Source: DASPNH01 sp035626675 (GTDB taxonomy: Bacteria; Desulfobacterota; Binatia; UBA1149; CAITLU01). From it: a DNA stretch of 64,000 bases. The stretch spans positions 1 through 64,000 of the forward strand of contig DASPNH010000006.1 of NCBI GenBank assembly GCA_035626675.1, written 5' to 3'. The position numbers were made by a program, and so were the translations under genes. Positions 45,828 through 54,548 of this stretch are shown here, piece after piece; positions within the stretch are counted from its first letter, which is position 1, and each line of letters opens with the position of its first letter. Below the pieces are notes generated by a model, which saw only the letters and a list, made by a program, of their open reading frames with translations, did not search any database and was not told the DNA's origin.

Positions 45828-47320
45828 GCCGCGGCTGGCGTCGGGCCGGGCTCGGTCGCCTGGCGCTGGCAGTCGCCGGGTTCGCGGCGGTCTTCACGCT
45901 GCATTCCCGCTTCGTCCTGACGCACTTCTCACGCGATGGCTATCTGCTCGACAGCGGGTGGTTCGCCTGGCTCCTGCAGTCCGGCGATCCATGGCTGCAC
46001 AACCCGCGCTCGATCAACGAGCTGAGCTACTACGCGCACCACCTGTCGCCGTACCTGTTCCTGCTCGGCACGCCGCTGATGCTGCTCGGGCTATCGGGAA
46101 TCGAGAGCTTCGCGTTCCATCAGGGGCTGACGTTCGGACTGTTCTTTCTCGCGGTGGTCGCGCTACTGCCGTCCGCCGCGGCGACTCGCGACCGCATCGT
46201 TGCCGGCATCTGCGCGGTTTCGATCGGAGCGCTCGCGGACGTCCTGCTGCAGGCGGCGGCCTATCCGCATTTCGAGATCGCGCTCATTGCGGCGGCGGCT
46301 CTGATGCTTGCCGCAATCGAACGCGGCCGATGGGCGGCCTCGGTCGCATGCGTCATCGTCCTCGTGCTGATCCGTGAGGACGGTGGTTTGTACGCGGCGG
46401 CGATGTCGATCGCGGCGATCTTCCTTGCAGGGATCCGGCCGCATCAAGACGAGCGCGCTCGATCCGGCGTCGGGCTGCATCCCGCGAAGCGGGCTCGATC
46501 CCTGGCCGTCGTCGCTGCCATGTCGATGGCGTTCACCATCGTGGCCGTGCTGGCGAAAGCGCTGCTCTTTCCCGGCTACGCGACGTTCGGCAGCAACTTT
46601 TCCGGCGACTCCTGGAAACACCTCTCCGGCGATCTGCTGGTGGAGCGTCTGCAGGCACTCGTTCTGAACCCGAACGTCGCGCCCGCGCTGATCGGCAGCC
46701 TTATCCTGGCCGCGTTCGACCTTCGCTACGCCGTAGGCATCGTCATCTTCTCGCCGCTGTTCGCGCTACACCTGATCGCGGTGCGTGAGGAATTGGGGCT
46801 GTTCCGGCTCTACTACGCGCTTCCCTGGTTGCTGGCGTGTGTCGTCGCGCTGGCCGTCTTCGCGCGCAGGGCTGCAGCGTCGTCCGCGCACGCGGTGGAA
46901 GCCGGTATCATGCTCGTGATGTCGGTGGCGTTGACTGCTCCGATGCTGTCGACGCTGGGACTGCACTCCAGCTGGCGCGTCGCCGAGGCAGCGGCGACGC
47001 GGCCGGTGGCCGACCTGCGCGCCATGCAGCGCTTCATAGCGGATACGGCCGACGCGGCAGGCGCCGCGTGCGCGTCGACGGGAATTGCAGCGCTTCGGCC
47101 GGACGACTTCCTGCCGGCGCAGGTCCTGGCACCGCGATCGCCGCTCGAATCGTGCGAGGTCGTGCTGCTGCTGCGAGGAGACATGCACTACCGCCCGCTG
47201 CGAACGCGCCTGGAAAGCGACGGCTTCGAAAGAAGAGGGGCGCGCGGCAATGCAGAAGCGTGGCAGCGCACGGGCGCACCAGAACGCGGCATCCGTTCGT
47301 CGCGCGGTATAGGCGCGTGA
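45824..47320 (+). CDS. polytopic membrane protein, DUF2079-like
   Basis: This 498-residue protein has about nine to eleven hydrophobic segments across residues 10-370 and a soluble C-terminal part (about 380-498). Motifs such as FDSG-like LLDSGWFAWLLQSGDPW, AHHLSPYLFLL and LIREDGGLYAAA match my recollection of the DUF2079 family of bacterial and archaeal membrane proteins, which has distant links to GT-C glycosyltransferases. Function is unknown. ATG 45824 overlaps the MFS stop. A charged loop (about 206-226, GIRPHQDERARSG) is encoded by a GC-rich stretch with short internal repeats. Confidence 0.65.
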   Translation: MSRGWRRAGLGRLALAVAGFAAVFTLHSRFVLTHFSRDGYLLDSGWFAWLLQSGDPWLHNPRSINELSYYAHHLSPYLFLLGTPLMLLGLSGIESFAFHQGLTFGLFFLAVVALLPSAAATRDRIVAGICAVSIGALADVLLQAAAYPHFEIALIAAAALMLAAIERGRWAASVACVIVLVLIREDGGLYAAAMSIAAIFLAGIRPHQDERARSGVGLHPAKRARSLAVVAAMSMAFTIVAVLAKALLFPGYATFGSNFSGDSWKHLSGDLLVERLQALVLNPNVAPALIGSLILAAFDLRYAVGIVIFSPLFALHLIAVREELGLFRLYYALPWLLACVVALAVFARRAAASSAHAVEAGIMLVMSVALTAPMLSTLGLHSSWRVAEAAATRPVADLRAMQRFIADTADAAGAACASTGIAALRPDDFLPAQVLAPRSPLESCEVVLLLRGDMHYRPLRTRLESDGFERRGARGNAEAWQRTGAPERGIRSSRGIGA

Positions 47321-47326
47321 TGCTGG

Positions 47327-47425
47327 ACCCAAGGATGTTGTTGACGAGCAGTCGCGCGGTCCGGGTGCGTGACGTGGCCGGCTTCTATGCACCCGAGGAT
47401 GTCGTTTGACGAGCGGTCGCCCGGT
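47327..47425 (+). repeat. imperfect direct repeat, two copies 64 bp apart
   Basis: Copies 47327-47360 and 47391-47425 share about 30 of 34 positions (ACCC-AGGATGT...TTGACGAGC-GTCGC-CGGT) with one single-base indel. They lie in the 287-base gap after the membrane protein gene. A separate hairpin with 7-base GGTCGCG/CGCGACC arms occupies 47487-47505. No gene is visible in this gap. Confidence 0.6.
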
Positions 47426-47486
47426 GTCGCCGATGAATCGTTGGTCGAGTCCATCAACAACCCGCTGCAGTGGAACGCCAGTCCGC

Positions 47487-47505
47487 GGTCGCGGTCTTCG
47501 CGACC
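47487..47505. terminator. short hairpin in the gap before the HNH gene
   Basis: Arms GGTCGCG (47487-47493) and CGCGACC (47499-47505) are perfectly complementary around a 5-base loop. It lies about 165 bases after the end of the membrane protein gene and about 100 bases before the HNH gene. It may be a terminator; there is no T-run. Confidence 0.35.
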
Positions 47506-47607
47506 AAGACGAAGACGTTACGAATAGGATTCCCGTGTCATGAAACCCCGAGAAAAATAGCGGCAAACGGCTTGCCCTGGGCAGCTGTTTCGTAGTACTT
47601 TCGCTGT

Positions 47608-49743
47608 ATGTCTGACGCGGCTGCGATTGACGACGCAGACCTTCCGCGGCCTGACCGAATCCCGGTCGCCGGGGCATCCATTCCGTCACAGCGCGGCGGC
47701 GCGAGGCCCAATTGTCAGCCTGGCGTGCGGCCGGCATACGACCGCACCGGCCGCACCAGCACGCCCGTAGGTCCGCGCGCCGAGGCAGAGAAGGCTGACG
47801 CCCAGGCCTGTGAGATTGCCGCGCTCGAGTCGCACTGTCGTCTCGTCCAAGCCCAGATCATCGCCGAGCTCGTCAGACGCAACCTGTGGCGACGACTCGG
47901 CTTCAGCAGCCTGCATGATTTCGCATTCGAGCGTCTGGGCCTATCGGCACGGACCTTGAAACAGGATGCGCACATCGCCGCCGCTCTGCCTCAGTTGCCG
48001 CTGGTGCAACGGGCGTTCGCCGGCAGGGCGCTTCAGTGGACGCATCTTCGATTACTCGTCGGCATCGTCACGATGCAGACCGAAGCCGGCTGGCTGCGAT
48101 TCGCCCTGACCTCGACGACCCGGCAACTGGCCGATGCGGTGAAAGGCAAGTGCCGCGGCGATCGCGCCCCCGGGGATGAGGAAAGTCCAAATGCGTGCGC
48201 CGCATGCGGCGTCGCTTCGAGCCGTCGCACGGACGGCTGTGAGCCGAGTCCAAATGCGTGCACATCTCGTGGTGCCGCCACCGGTTTGTCAGCGTCAGAC
48301 GGCACCTCATGTGATCCCGCCACCGGTACCTCATCGTCAGAGGGCACCTCAGATTCGACCGGCAGCGGAAACTCATCGTCAGACGGCGCCGCAGATTCGA
48401 CCATCCGCGGAACCGATGCTTCGACCACGCGCGGCGATGCCGACACCGACGATCCATCGGTATGCTGGCTCATCACCGTTTCACGCGACGGCCGAAAGCT
48501 GTGGCGAATGCTCGGCGACCTCGCCTCGCGCATGTGCGGCTCCGACATTCCCGCAAGCCGTGTTGCGGAAGCCGTCGCCGCTGAAGCGATGAGCTGGCCG
48601 TACTGCGATCCGCCCAGCCCGGCACCTCCGCCGCATCACCGGACCGGCAGCCGCGAGCAGGCCTTCCTTCGTTACTTCGAGGCGCGCTTCGGAACCTCCG
48701 AGGGTTTCGAAGGCCTTCGCCCTCTGCCTGATGCGCGCGTGGAAAAGCTCGACCGTCTGGTCGCGGGACTGGCCGACGCCGATGCCTTCGAAATCGACAA
48801 TCGCCTGCGCACGGTTCGCAAGGCGATGCAGCAGATCGATGGTCAGCTCAGCCCCGTCCTGCGCACCTTCGCCGACCGCAAGCTCCATCACCTTCTCGGC
48901 TTCGCCAACCTGCGTCTCTACGCCGAAGCCCGCCTCGGCATCTGTGGCAGCAAAGCTCGCGCGCTGGTGCGGCTCGAGCGCGACTGTCAGTACAAGTCCC
49001 CACTGTTGCTGGATGCGTATCGCAACGGCCATCTCACCTGGCTCGCGGCTACCGCGCTGCTACCCGTGATCAGCCGTCAGCATGAACAGTCCTGGGTAGA
49101 GCGCGCACAGCGCGTGACGCTGCGGCGCCTGAACGCCGACATCAGCTGGGCGCTCGACCGCGCCGATGACAGCCGCGGCGATTTTTTCCAGCCGCCACCG
49201 CCCATCGACCTGGACGTTACCGCCGATGCGATGGCTCGCATCGACGAGGCCGGGGTCCAAATGCGTGCACGGACCCAGACCGATGTCGGCGCTTTCGGCC
49301 GCCGCGTCGGCGCGCGAATCAGCATCTTGGTGCCCTCGAGCGTCGCCTCACTGCTCGAGGAGGCCATCGAAGGCTGTCGCCGCGCCATCGAGCCGCGCTG
49401 GCGGGCTTTCGAACGCATCCTCGCCCACGCCTACCTGACCTGGATCGCGCTGCCGGAGCACGAGAATCCGATCTTCGCGCGCGACAGCTACCGCTGTCAG
49501 GTGCCCGGCTGTTCGCGGCGCGGCATGCTGCACGCCCACCACGTCTGGTACCGCTCCCACGGCGGGCCGGATTTCACCTGGAACCTGGCGGCCGTCTGCA
49601 ACGAGCATCACCGCGAGTTCATCCACCTCGGCGTCATCCGCGTCGAAGGCTGCGCACCCGACGGCCTGGTCTGGGAGCTAGGATGCCGATCAGGTCACGA
49701 ACCGCTCATGCGGCTGAGGGGCGATGTGTATCTGCGCAAGTGA
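47608..49743 (+). CDS. HNH endonuclease-type protein with low-complexity insert
   Basis: The 711-residue protein ends in an HNH nuclease domain (about 620-690): two CxxC-like Cys in RCQVPGCSRR, then LHAHHVWYRSHGG, NLAAVCNEHH and a final HLGVIRV. This is the layout of the common HNH proteins with large helical N-termini (DUF222-like). Residues about 55-190 and 330-600 are helical. Between them (about 195-290) is a Ser/Thr/Asp/Gly-rich stretch encoded by degenerate repeats. The 14-base word GTCCAAATGCGTGC occurs three times in the gene. ATG 47608 lacks a strong ribosome-binding site. Such genes are often accessory and mobile; target DNA is unknown. Confidence 0.8.
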   Translation: MSDAAAIDDADLPRPDRIPVAGASIPSQRGGARPNCQPGVRPAYDRTGRTSTPVGPRAEAEKADAQACEIAALESHCRLVQAQIIAELVRRNLWRRLGFSSLHDFAFERLGLSARTLKQDAHIAAALPQLPLVQRAFAGRALQWTHLRLLVGIVTMQTEAGWLRFALTSTTRQLADAVKGKCRGDRAPGDEESPNACAACGVASSRRTDGCEPSPNACTSRGAATGLSASDGTSCDPATGTSSSEGTSDSTGSGNSSSDGAADSTIRGTDASTTRGDADTDDPSVCWLITVSRDGRKLWRMLGDLASRMCGSDIPASRVAEAVAAEAMSWPYCDPPSPAPPPHHRTGSREQAFLRYFEARFGTSEGFEGLRPLPDARVEKLDRLVAGLADADAFEIDNRLRTVRKAMQQIDGQLSPVLRTFADRKLHHLLGFANLRLYAEARLGICGSKARALVRLERDCQYKSPLLLDAYRNGHLTWLAATALLPVISRQHEQSWVERAQRVTLRRLNADISWALDRADDSRGDFFQPPPPIDLDVTADAMARIDEAGVQMRARTQTDVGAFGRRVGARISILVPSSVASLLEEAIEGCRRAIEPRWRAFERILAHAYLTWIALPEHENPIFARDSYRCQVPGCSRRGMLHAHHVWYRSHGGPDFTWNLAAVCNEHHREFIHLGVIRVEGCAPDGLVWELGCRSGHEPLMRLRGDVYLRK

Positions 49744-49751
49744 AGCGCGGG

Positions 49752-49841
49752 CACGCGCCACCGGCGCCGCAAGGTTCACGGCAGCGTCTGCACGCGCCAC
49801 CGCTGCGAAGACGCCCCCGCTGCCGCGACTTCACGGCAGCG
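49752..49841 (+). repeat. short direct repeats between convergent genes
   Basis: CACGCGCCACC occurs at 49752-49762 and 49791-49801, and TTCACGGCAGCG at 49775-49786 and 49830-49841. The last copy overlaps the 3' end of the penicillin-binding protein gene (stop codon at 49831). It looks like an imperfect local duplication. Confidence 0.45.
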
Positions 49842-52800
49842 GCTCGCGCGCATACTCCAGATGCGAGTGGGCCGAGCGCATCATCGGCGCCCAGATCTCG
49901 GCTGCTGCCACGCCGCCGGTAAGGCCGTTGGTCTTGCGTGCAGGGTCGTCGTTGCCCGTCCACACCGCCGTCACCAGATGCCGGGTGTAGCCGACGAACC
50001 ATGCATCGGCATGATCCTGCGTGGTTCCGGTCTTGCCGGCCGCGTCCTGGCCGTCGATGCGCGCGCCGGCGGCCGTGCCTCCCTCGCCGATCACGCCGCG
50101 CAACAGCCGGTTCAATGCGCTGATCGCGGTCGGAGTCGCGACACGATCGAGCTCGGGCCGGCGTCGCCACTCCAGCGTTGCGCCTTCGGGCGAACGCAGC
50201 GTGACGATGCCGTAGGGCGCAAGGCCGTAGCCGCCGTTGGCAAAAGCCGCGTAGCCGGCGGCCATCTGCAGCGGCGAGGCATCGGTGGTTCCCAGTGCGA
50301 ACGTCAGGTCGGGTCGCACCTCCAGGTCGGGGACGATGCGCGAGGTCAGGGCAGCGACCGGTTTGCGCCCGACCGCCTCCTGCAGCCGCACCGCACAGGT
50401 GTTGCACGAGGTTGCCAGGGCGCGCGACAGCGTCATCGTGCCGTGGAACCTGCCGTCGAAGTTGCGCGGCCGGTAGTCGCCGACCTCGAGCGGTGCGTCC
50501 TGGATCGGCGAGTCCTCGCGCCAGCCTTTCTCGAGCGCCGCCAGCGCGACGAACGGCTTGGCGAGCGAACCGATGGACCGGCGTGCCTGCACGGCGCGGT
50601 TGTACTGGCTGAGGCCGTAGTCGCGCCCGCCCACCATCGCTCTTACCGCTCCGTCTTCGGGATCGATGGCGACGAGCGCGCCTTCGCTGGCGGCGAAGCC
50701 GCGTTTGGTCAGCCGGTCCAGGCCCTGCCACAGCGAGTTCTCGGCGTAGACCTGCAGCTCCGGGTCCAGCGTGGTGAGCGCCCACAGCGCATCGCCCTCG
50801 TCGGGAAGGTGTGGCTCCAGCAGTGGCCGCAGCCAGTCGAAGAAGTAGCGCGGCTGGATCTCGTGCAGCGTGCGCGTGCCGCGCTCGAAGCTGGTCTTGC
50901 GGGTCTTTTGCGCCTCGGCCTCGGTGAGCGAGCCGTTGGCCACCATGGTCGCGAGCACGACTTCGGCGCGGTTGGGCGAGCGCGCGGGGTTGTAGACCGC
51001 CGGCTTGGGAAGGGTGGCGATCAGCGCAGCCGCTTCCAGCAGCGTCAGCTCGGCCGACGTCTTCTGAAAGTAGATGCGCGAGGCGGTCTCGACGCCGTAC
51101 GCACCGCGCCCGAAGTAGGCGTTGTTCAGGTACATCTCCAGGATGCGGTGCTTGCCGTAGCGTCGCTCGAGCTTGACGGCCAGCAGCATCTCCTTGAACT
51201 TTCGCAGATAGCTGCGCTCGCGCGACAGGAACAGGCTGCGCGCGAGCTGCTGGCTGATGGTGCTGGCGCCGCCGACGCCGACCACCGCTCCCACCATGCG
51301 CACCGGATCGAAGCCGAAGTGCGAGTGGAAGCGGCGATCCTCCTTGGCGATCAGTGCCGTGATCAGGTGCGGCGACATGTGGTCGAGCGGAACGCGAAGG
51401 TTGCGCACCGAGTCGATCATCTCCAGACCCGTGGCCTCGCGCCGCACGAAGATGCGAAACGTGTTGATGACGTCGTCCATGCGCGCCGCCGGCGGCAGCG
51501 TGACCCAGGTCCAGACCAGCATCGCAACGCCGGCCAACGCCGCGGCGCCGGCCACGCCCCCGGCAACCCCGGGCGCGAAGCGCAACGCCAGTCGCAGCAG
51601 CGCGATGGCCACGACGAGCGCGATGCAGCCCAGCGCCAGCAGGCCAAGGAACGCAAGCAGCGCCAGCGCCTGCCGCATCAGCTCGCGGGCGCGTTCGAGC
51701 AGGCGGTTCAGCGACTCGAGCGCGCGTTCGACCGCGCCGCTCTGGATCTGCTCGGCGGCGCGCATGGCGAAGTCGAGCCACCGCTCCAGGGCACCGTCAT
51801 CGCGCTGCGGCTTGCCGGTGGCCTCATGGTCGCGAGGCCCCTCCGGCGGCTGCATCCGAGCATGGGCTGCCAAAGGCTCGGGCGGCGCGGCAAAGGGCGC
51901 ATGGCGCAGGTCGATGCGCACGCGCTCGCTGCGAAGACGGCGCGCGACGCCGCGCTCGGGCGGCGGCCGCGCGACGACGTTCACGACCACGTCGAAGACC
52001 GAGGCTCGCTGCCAGGCGACGCTGTCGCGTCGCACGCGCAGGCTTTCGGACCGGAAACGCGAGACCAGAACCTCGGCAGTGGCGCCGCTGGAAAGATCGA
52101 CCGCCCACAGCGATTCGTCGTCGCGGTCCGCGTGCACCAGCAGCGCGTATCGTTCCTGCCCAGACCACTGCACCCACTGCTGCGGTCCGAAGCGGCCGGT
52201 ATCGATCCGCGTCAGACGTCGCTGACCGCGATCGAGGAGATACGGCGCCCGCAGCGAACGGCCGTCGTCCGGGTCGGCGATCAGGATCTGATAGCGGCCC
52301 GTGGGTGAGAGGGGCGAGACGCGCACGGCGCTCGCCGGCAACACCTGCGAAGCGCGCGATGCGGCGCCGTCCGCGAGCCCGCCGTACAGCGGCACATCCA
52401 GCGGTTCGCCGTCCAGCGCGGCCTTGCCCGGTGCGGTCAGGGACAGTCCTGCTGCGCTCATTCCCGGATGTAGCTCCACCCACGGCTCGCCCGGCGGGGT
52501 CGCAAGCGGCGGCGGCGCATCCGTCGACCATCGCCGTACGCGGTCGGTCGCGATCAGCAGCTGGCCTCGATGCTCGACGACCGAGGGCGCTGCCGAGTCG
52601 CCTCGCGGCATCGCCAGCTTTTCCAGGAGCGTTCCGCTGTTTCCGTCCCAGACCTGGACGTGGCCGCGATGCGAGGTGAGCAGACGTGATCCGGCATCGG
52701 CAAACTGCACGGTCTCGAAGTCCGCCTGCTTGCGCTCGCTCTGCAGTTCGAGCGCCGCATCGCCCGTCGTGACGTCCCACGCGGTGACGCCGCCGCGCCT

Positions 52801-53016
52801 GGCCACGGCCACGACCGGGCGCACCGGGTGGAAAGCGACCGCACGAACTTCGCGACCGCGATCGAAATGGCGAACCTGTCGCGCTGCGCGCAGGTCCCAG
52901 ACGCGGGCTCCGTCAGGCGCAGCGCTGGCGAGCATGGCGCCGCTCGGATCGAAGGCGAGCGCGCGCGGCGGTTCGTCATCCAACAAGCTCGGCCAGGTGC
53001 CTGCCGTCGGCCGCAT
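49831..53016 (-). CDS. class A penicillin-binding protein with N-terminal WD40-like region (5' end frameshifted)
   Basis: The 1061-residue frame ends with a full bifunctional peptidoglycan synthase. It has a GT51 transglycosylase (about 528-690; catalytic Glu559 in AKEDRRFHSHFG, GASTISQQLARSLF) and a transpeptidase with Ser817 in SLAK, SCN at 870-872 and KTG at 995-997. Two membrane segments precede it (about 450-480 and 483-507). Residues about 10-350 are WD40-like propeller repeats (ALAFDPSGAMLASAAPDGARVWDL). These continue in another frame upstream (52976-53449), where a signal peptide is found. The nominal ATG 53016 is out of frame with that propeller, so the first 9 residues are probably not real. 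TTG 52986 or 52983 could restart translation. Topology fits a periplasmic propeller, two membrane passes and a periplasmic synthase. Confidence 0.85.
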   Translation of the reverse strand: MRPTAGTWPSLLDDEPPRALAFDPSGAMLASAAPDGARVWDLRAARQVRHFDRGREVRAVAFHPVRPVVAVARRGGVTAWDVTTGDAALELQSERKQADFETVQFADAGSRLLTSHRGHVQVWDGNSGTLLEKLAMPRGDSAAPSVVEHRGQLLIATDRVRRWSTDAPPPLATPPGEPWVELHPGMSAAGLSLTAPGKAALDGEPLDVPLYGGLADGAASRASQVLPASAVRVSPLSPTGRYQILIADPDDGRSLRAPYLLDRGQRRLTRIDTGRFGPQQWVQWSGQERYALLVHADRDDESLWAVDLSSGATAEVLVSRFRSESLRVRRDSVAWQRASVFDVVVNVVARPPPERGVARRLRSERVRIDLRHAPFAAPPEPLAAHARMQPPEGPRDHEATGKPQRDDGALERWLDFAMRAAEQIQSGAVERALESLNRLLERARELMRQALALLAFLGLLALGCIALVVAIALLRLALRFAPGVAGGVAGAAALAGVAMLVWTWVTLPPAARMDDVINTFRIFVRREATGLEMIDSVRNLRVPLDHMSPHLITALIAKEDRRFHSHFGFDPVRMVGAVVGVGGASTISQQLARSLFLSRERSYLRKFKEMLLAVKLERRYGKHRILEMYLNNAYFGRGAYGVETASRIYFQKTSAELTLLEAAALIATLPKPAVYNPARSPNRAEVVLATMVANGSLTEAEAQKTRKTSFERGTRTLHEIQPRYFFDWLRPLLEPHLPDEGDALWALTTLDPELQVYAENSLWQGLDRLTKRGFAASEGALVAIDPEDGAVRAMVGGRDYGLSQYNRAVQARRSIGSLAKPFVALAALEKGWREDSPIQDAPLEVGDYRPRNFDGRFHGTMTLSRALATSCNTCAVRLQEAVGRKPVAALTSRIVPDLEVRPDLTFALGTTDASPLQMAAGYAAFANGGYGLAPYGIVTLRSPEGATLEWRRRPELDRVATPTAISALNRLLRGVIGEGGTAAGARIDGQDAAGKTGTTQDHADAWFVGYTRHLVTAVWTGNDDPARKTNGLTGGVAAAEIWAPMMRSAHSHLEYAREPLP

Positions 53017-53449
53017 CCATGATCACGATGACACCGCCGCCAGTGGCGGCGGCAAGCACGTGGCGTCCTGGCTGGAATGCCAGGGCGGTGACGCTCGTGC
53101 GCAGATCGAAGCCCTGGGACGGTCGTCCCGCGCGAAGATCGATCGTCCACACCATTCCCCCGGCGCCGGCAAAGGCAGCGCGTTCGCAGTCGGAGGCGAT
53201 GGCAACGGCCGAGCTGTCGCCCACCGGCGCATCGAAGCTGGCGAGCCGGCGGCCGCTGGCGACATCCCAGATCGCAACGCGCGCACCGTGGCGCGCCAGC
53301 GCGCGATCGCCGCACGGAGACAGGACCGTCGAGCCGTGCTCGCCGAAGCCTTCGAACTCTACCTCGTCGATCAGATGCAGGCGCGGCTGGGCCGTTGCCG
53401 CGTCTGCGCTTGCCAGGAGAGCTGCGATGAGGAACGCCAGGGTGCGCAT
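52976..53449 (-). CDS. signal peptide plus first WD40-like repeats, cut from the PBP gene by a frame change
   Basis: These 157 residues comprise a signal peptide (MRTLAFLIAALLASADAATAQ) and about three WD40-like blades (RVAIWDVASGRRLASFD, GVIVIMDAADGRHLAEL). They stop at TGA 52978, 38 bases inside the start of the next frame, which resumes the same blade with LDDEPPRALAFDPS. The simplest reading is one ancestral protein broken by a single-base change or by a sequencing error. ATG 53449 is the most likely start, although the frame reaches ATG 53497 behind TAAGG. Confidence 0.7.
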   Translation of the reverse strand: MRTLAFLIAALLASADAATAQPRLHLIDEVEFEGFGEHGSTVLSPCGDRALARHGARVAIWDVASGRRLASFDAPVGDSSAVAIASDCERAAFAGAGGMVWTIDLRAGRPSQGFDLRTSVTALAFQPGRHVLAAATGGGVIVIMDAADGRHLAELVG

Positions 53450-53747
53450 GCGCGGTTCTTGGGTCCGCATCGGTGTGCGGATCGAGGAGGCACTCATGCC
53501 TTAGCACCGGAGGGCCGCGCTCTGCACGCGCGGCGGCCCATTCACGACCGTGCACGCGCCAGTGGCGCCCCGGATGCGCCGCACGCCGGAGGAAAAGCGT
53601 CCGCGCGCGAAGAAAGACCTCGGCAATCCCCGATACCGGGGGCCGGCAGTCTTACTAGCTCGTCCCCTCGCGACTAGAAGAAAGGTGGGCATCCCGCTGC
53701 CTGCCAAAGGGGCGGCGCTCGACTCGAGAGATCCGATGGGAAGCACG

Positions 53748-54464
53748 ATGCGAAAAGCCATGATTGCGTCGCTCTTTGCTCCGCTGATGCTGGCCGGCTT
53801 CGCCGGCGCCGCCGGAATCTGCGGCGACGTCAACGACAGCGGCAACGTCAGCTCCACCGATGCGCTGCTGGTGCTGCGAAAAGGCGTCGGACAGGACGTC
53901 GAGCTGCAGTGCGGAGCGGCAGCGCAAGCGCTGACGACGGGCCAGACCCAGTCCTTCGGCGCCGGCTCCGACGGCGACCTGGAACAGGGCGTCCCGCGTT
54001 CCTTCACGGACAACGGCGACGGCACCGTCACCGACGCTGCCACCGGCCTGATGTGGGAAAAGAAGGACCAGTCCGGCGGGATTCATGACTGGGGCAACAC
54101 CTACACGTGGACGGCCGGTACCAACGCGTTCAATGGCACCGTCGCCCTGACGTTCCTGGCAACGCTCAACGCCAGTACCTTCGCCGGCTACGACGACTGG
54201 CGCCTTCCCAACCTGCGCGAGCTCGCGACGCTGCCCAACTACGACGTGCTGGAGCCGGCGGCGTTCGATGCTTTTCACGATGGCTGCGAGCCGGGCTGCA
54301 GCGTCCTGACCTGCAGCTGCACCGCTCCTGACGGACATTGGACCTCGACCACGTCGCTCGAGGACGATTCGGAGGCGTGGCGGGTGCACTTCTTCGCCGG
54401 CGGCGTCGGTGCCGTAGCCAAGAGCACGGCGCTCGCTGCCCGTGCCGTGCGCGGGCCTTTCTGA
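53748..54464 (+). CDS. secreted DUF1566-type protein with N-terminal dockerin-like repeat
   Basis: The 238-residue protein has a signal peptide (1-22), directly followed by one dockerin-like unit (CGDVNDSGN, STDALLVLRKGVGQ; about 24-56). The remainder matches the Lcl/DUF1566 pattern: DNGDGTVTDAATGLMWEKKD, GYDDWRLPNLRELATL, WTSTTS. These domains are found in secreted and adhesion-type proteins. GGGAAG precedes ATG 53748 at good spacing; ATG 53736 is an alternative. It is divergent from the PBP locus, about 300 bases away. Confidence 0.8.
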   Translation: MRKAMIASLFAPLMLAGFAGAAGICGDVNDSGNVSSTDALLVLRKGVGQDVELQCGAAAQALTTGQTQSFGAGSDGDLEQGVPRSFTDNGDGTVTDAATGLMWEKKDQSGGIHDWGNTYTWTAGTNAFNGTVALTFLATLNASTFAGYDDWRLPNLRELATLPNYDVLEPAAFDAFHDGCEPGCSVLTCSCTAPDGHWTSTTSLEDDSEAWRVHFFAGGVGAVAKSTALAARAVRGPF

Positions 54465-54548
54465 AATCGCACGGCCGCCTTTGCGTAGTCGCCAATCATG
54501 GGGAAGAACCCGCCGCCACGGTCTCGACGACCGTCCCCGAGGTGACCC

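Noticed and set aside
47327..47425. CRISPR-like repeats
   Set aside because: Only two imperfect copies, with one spacer and no cas genes in the window.
52976..53016. Programmed frameshift between the two propeller/PBP frames
   Set aside because: No slippery heptamer or strong downstream structure is visible, so a mutation or sequencing error is more likely.
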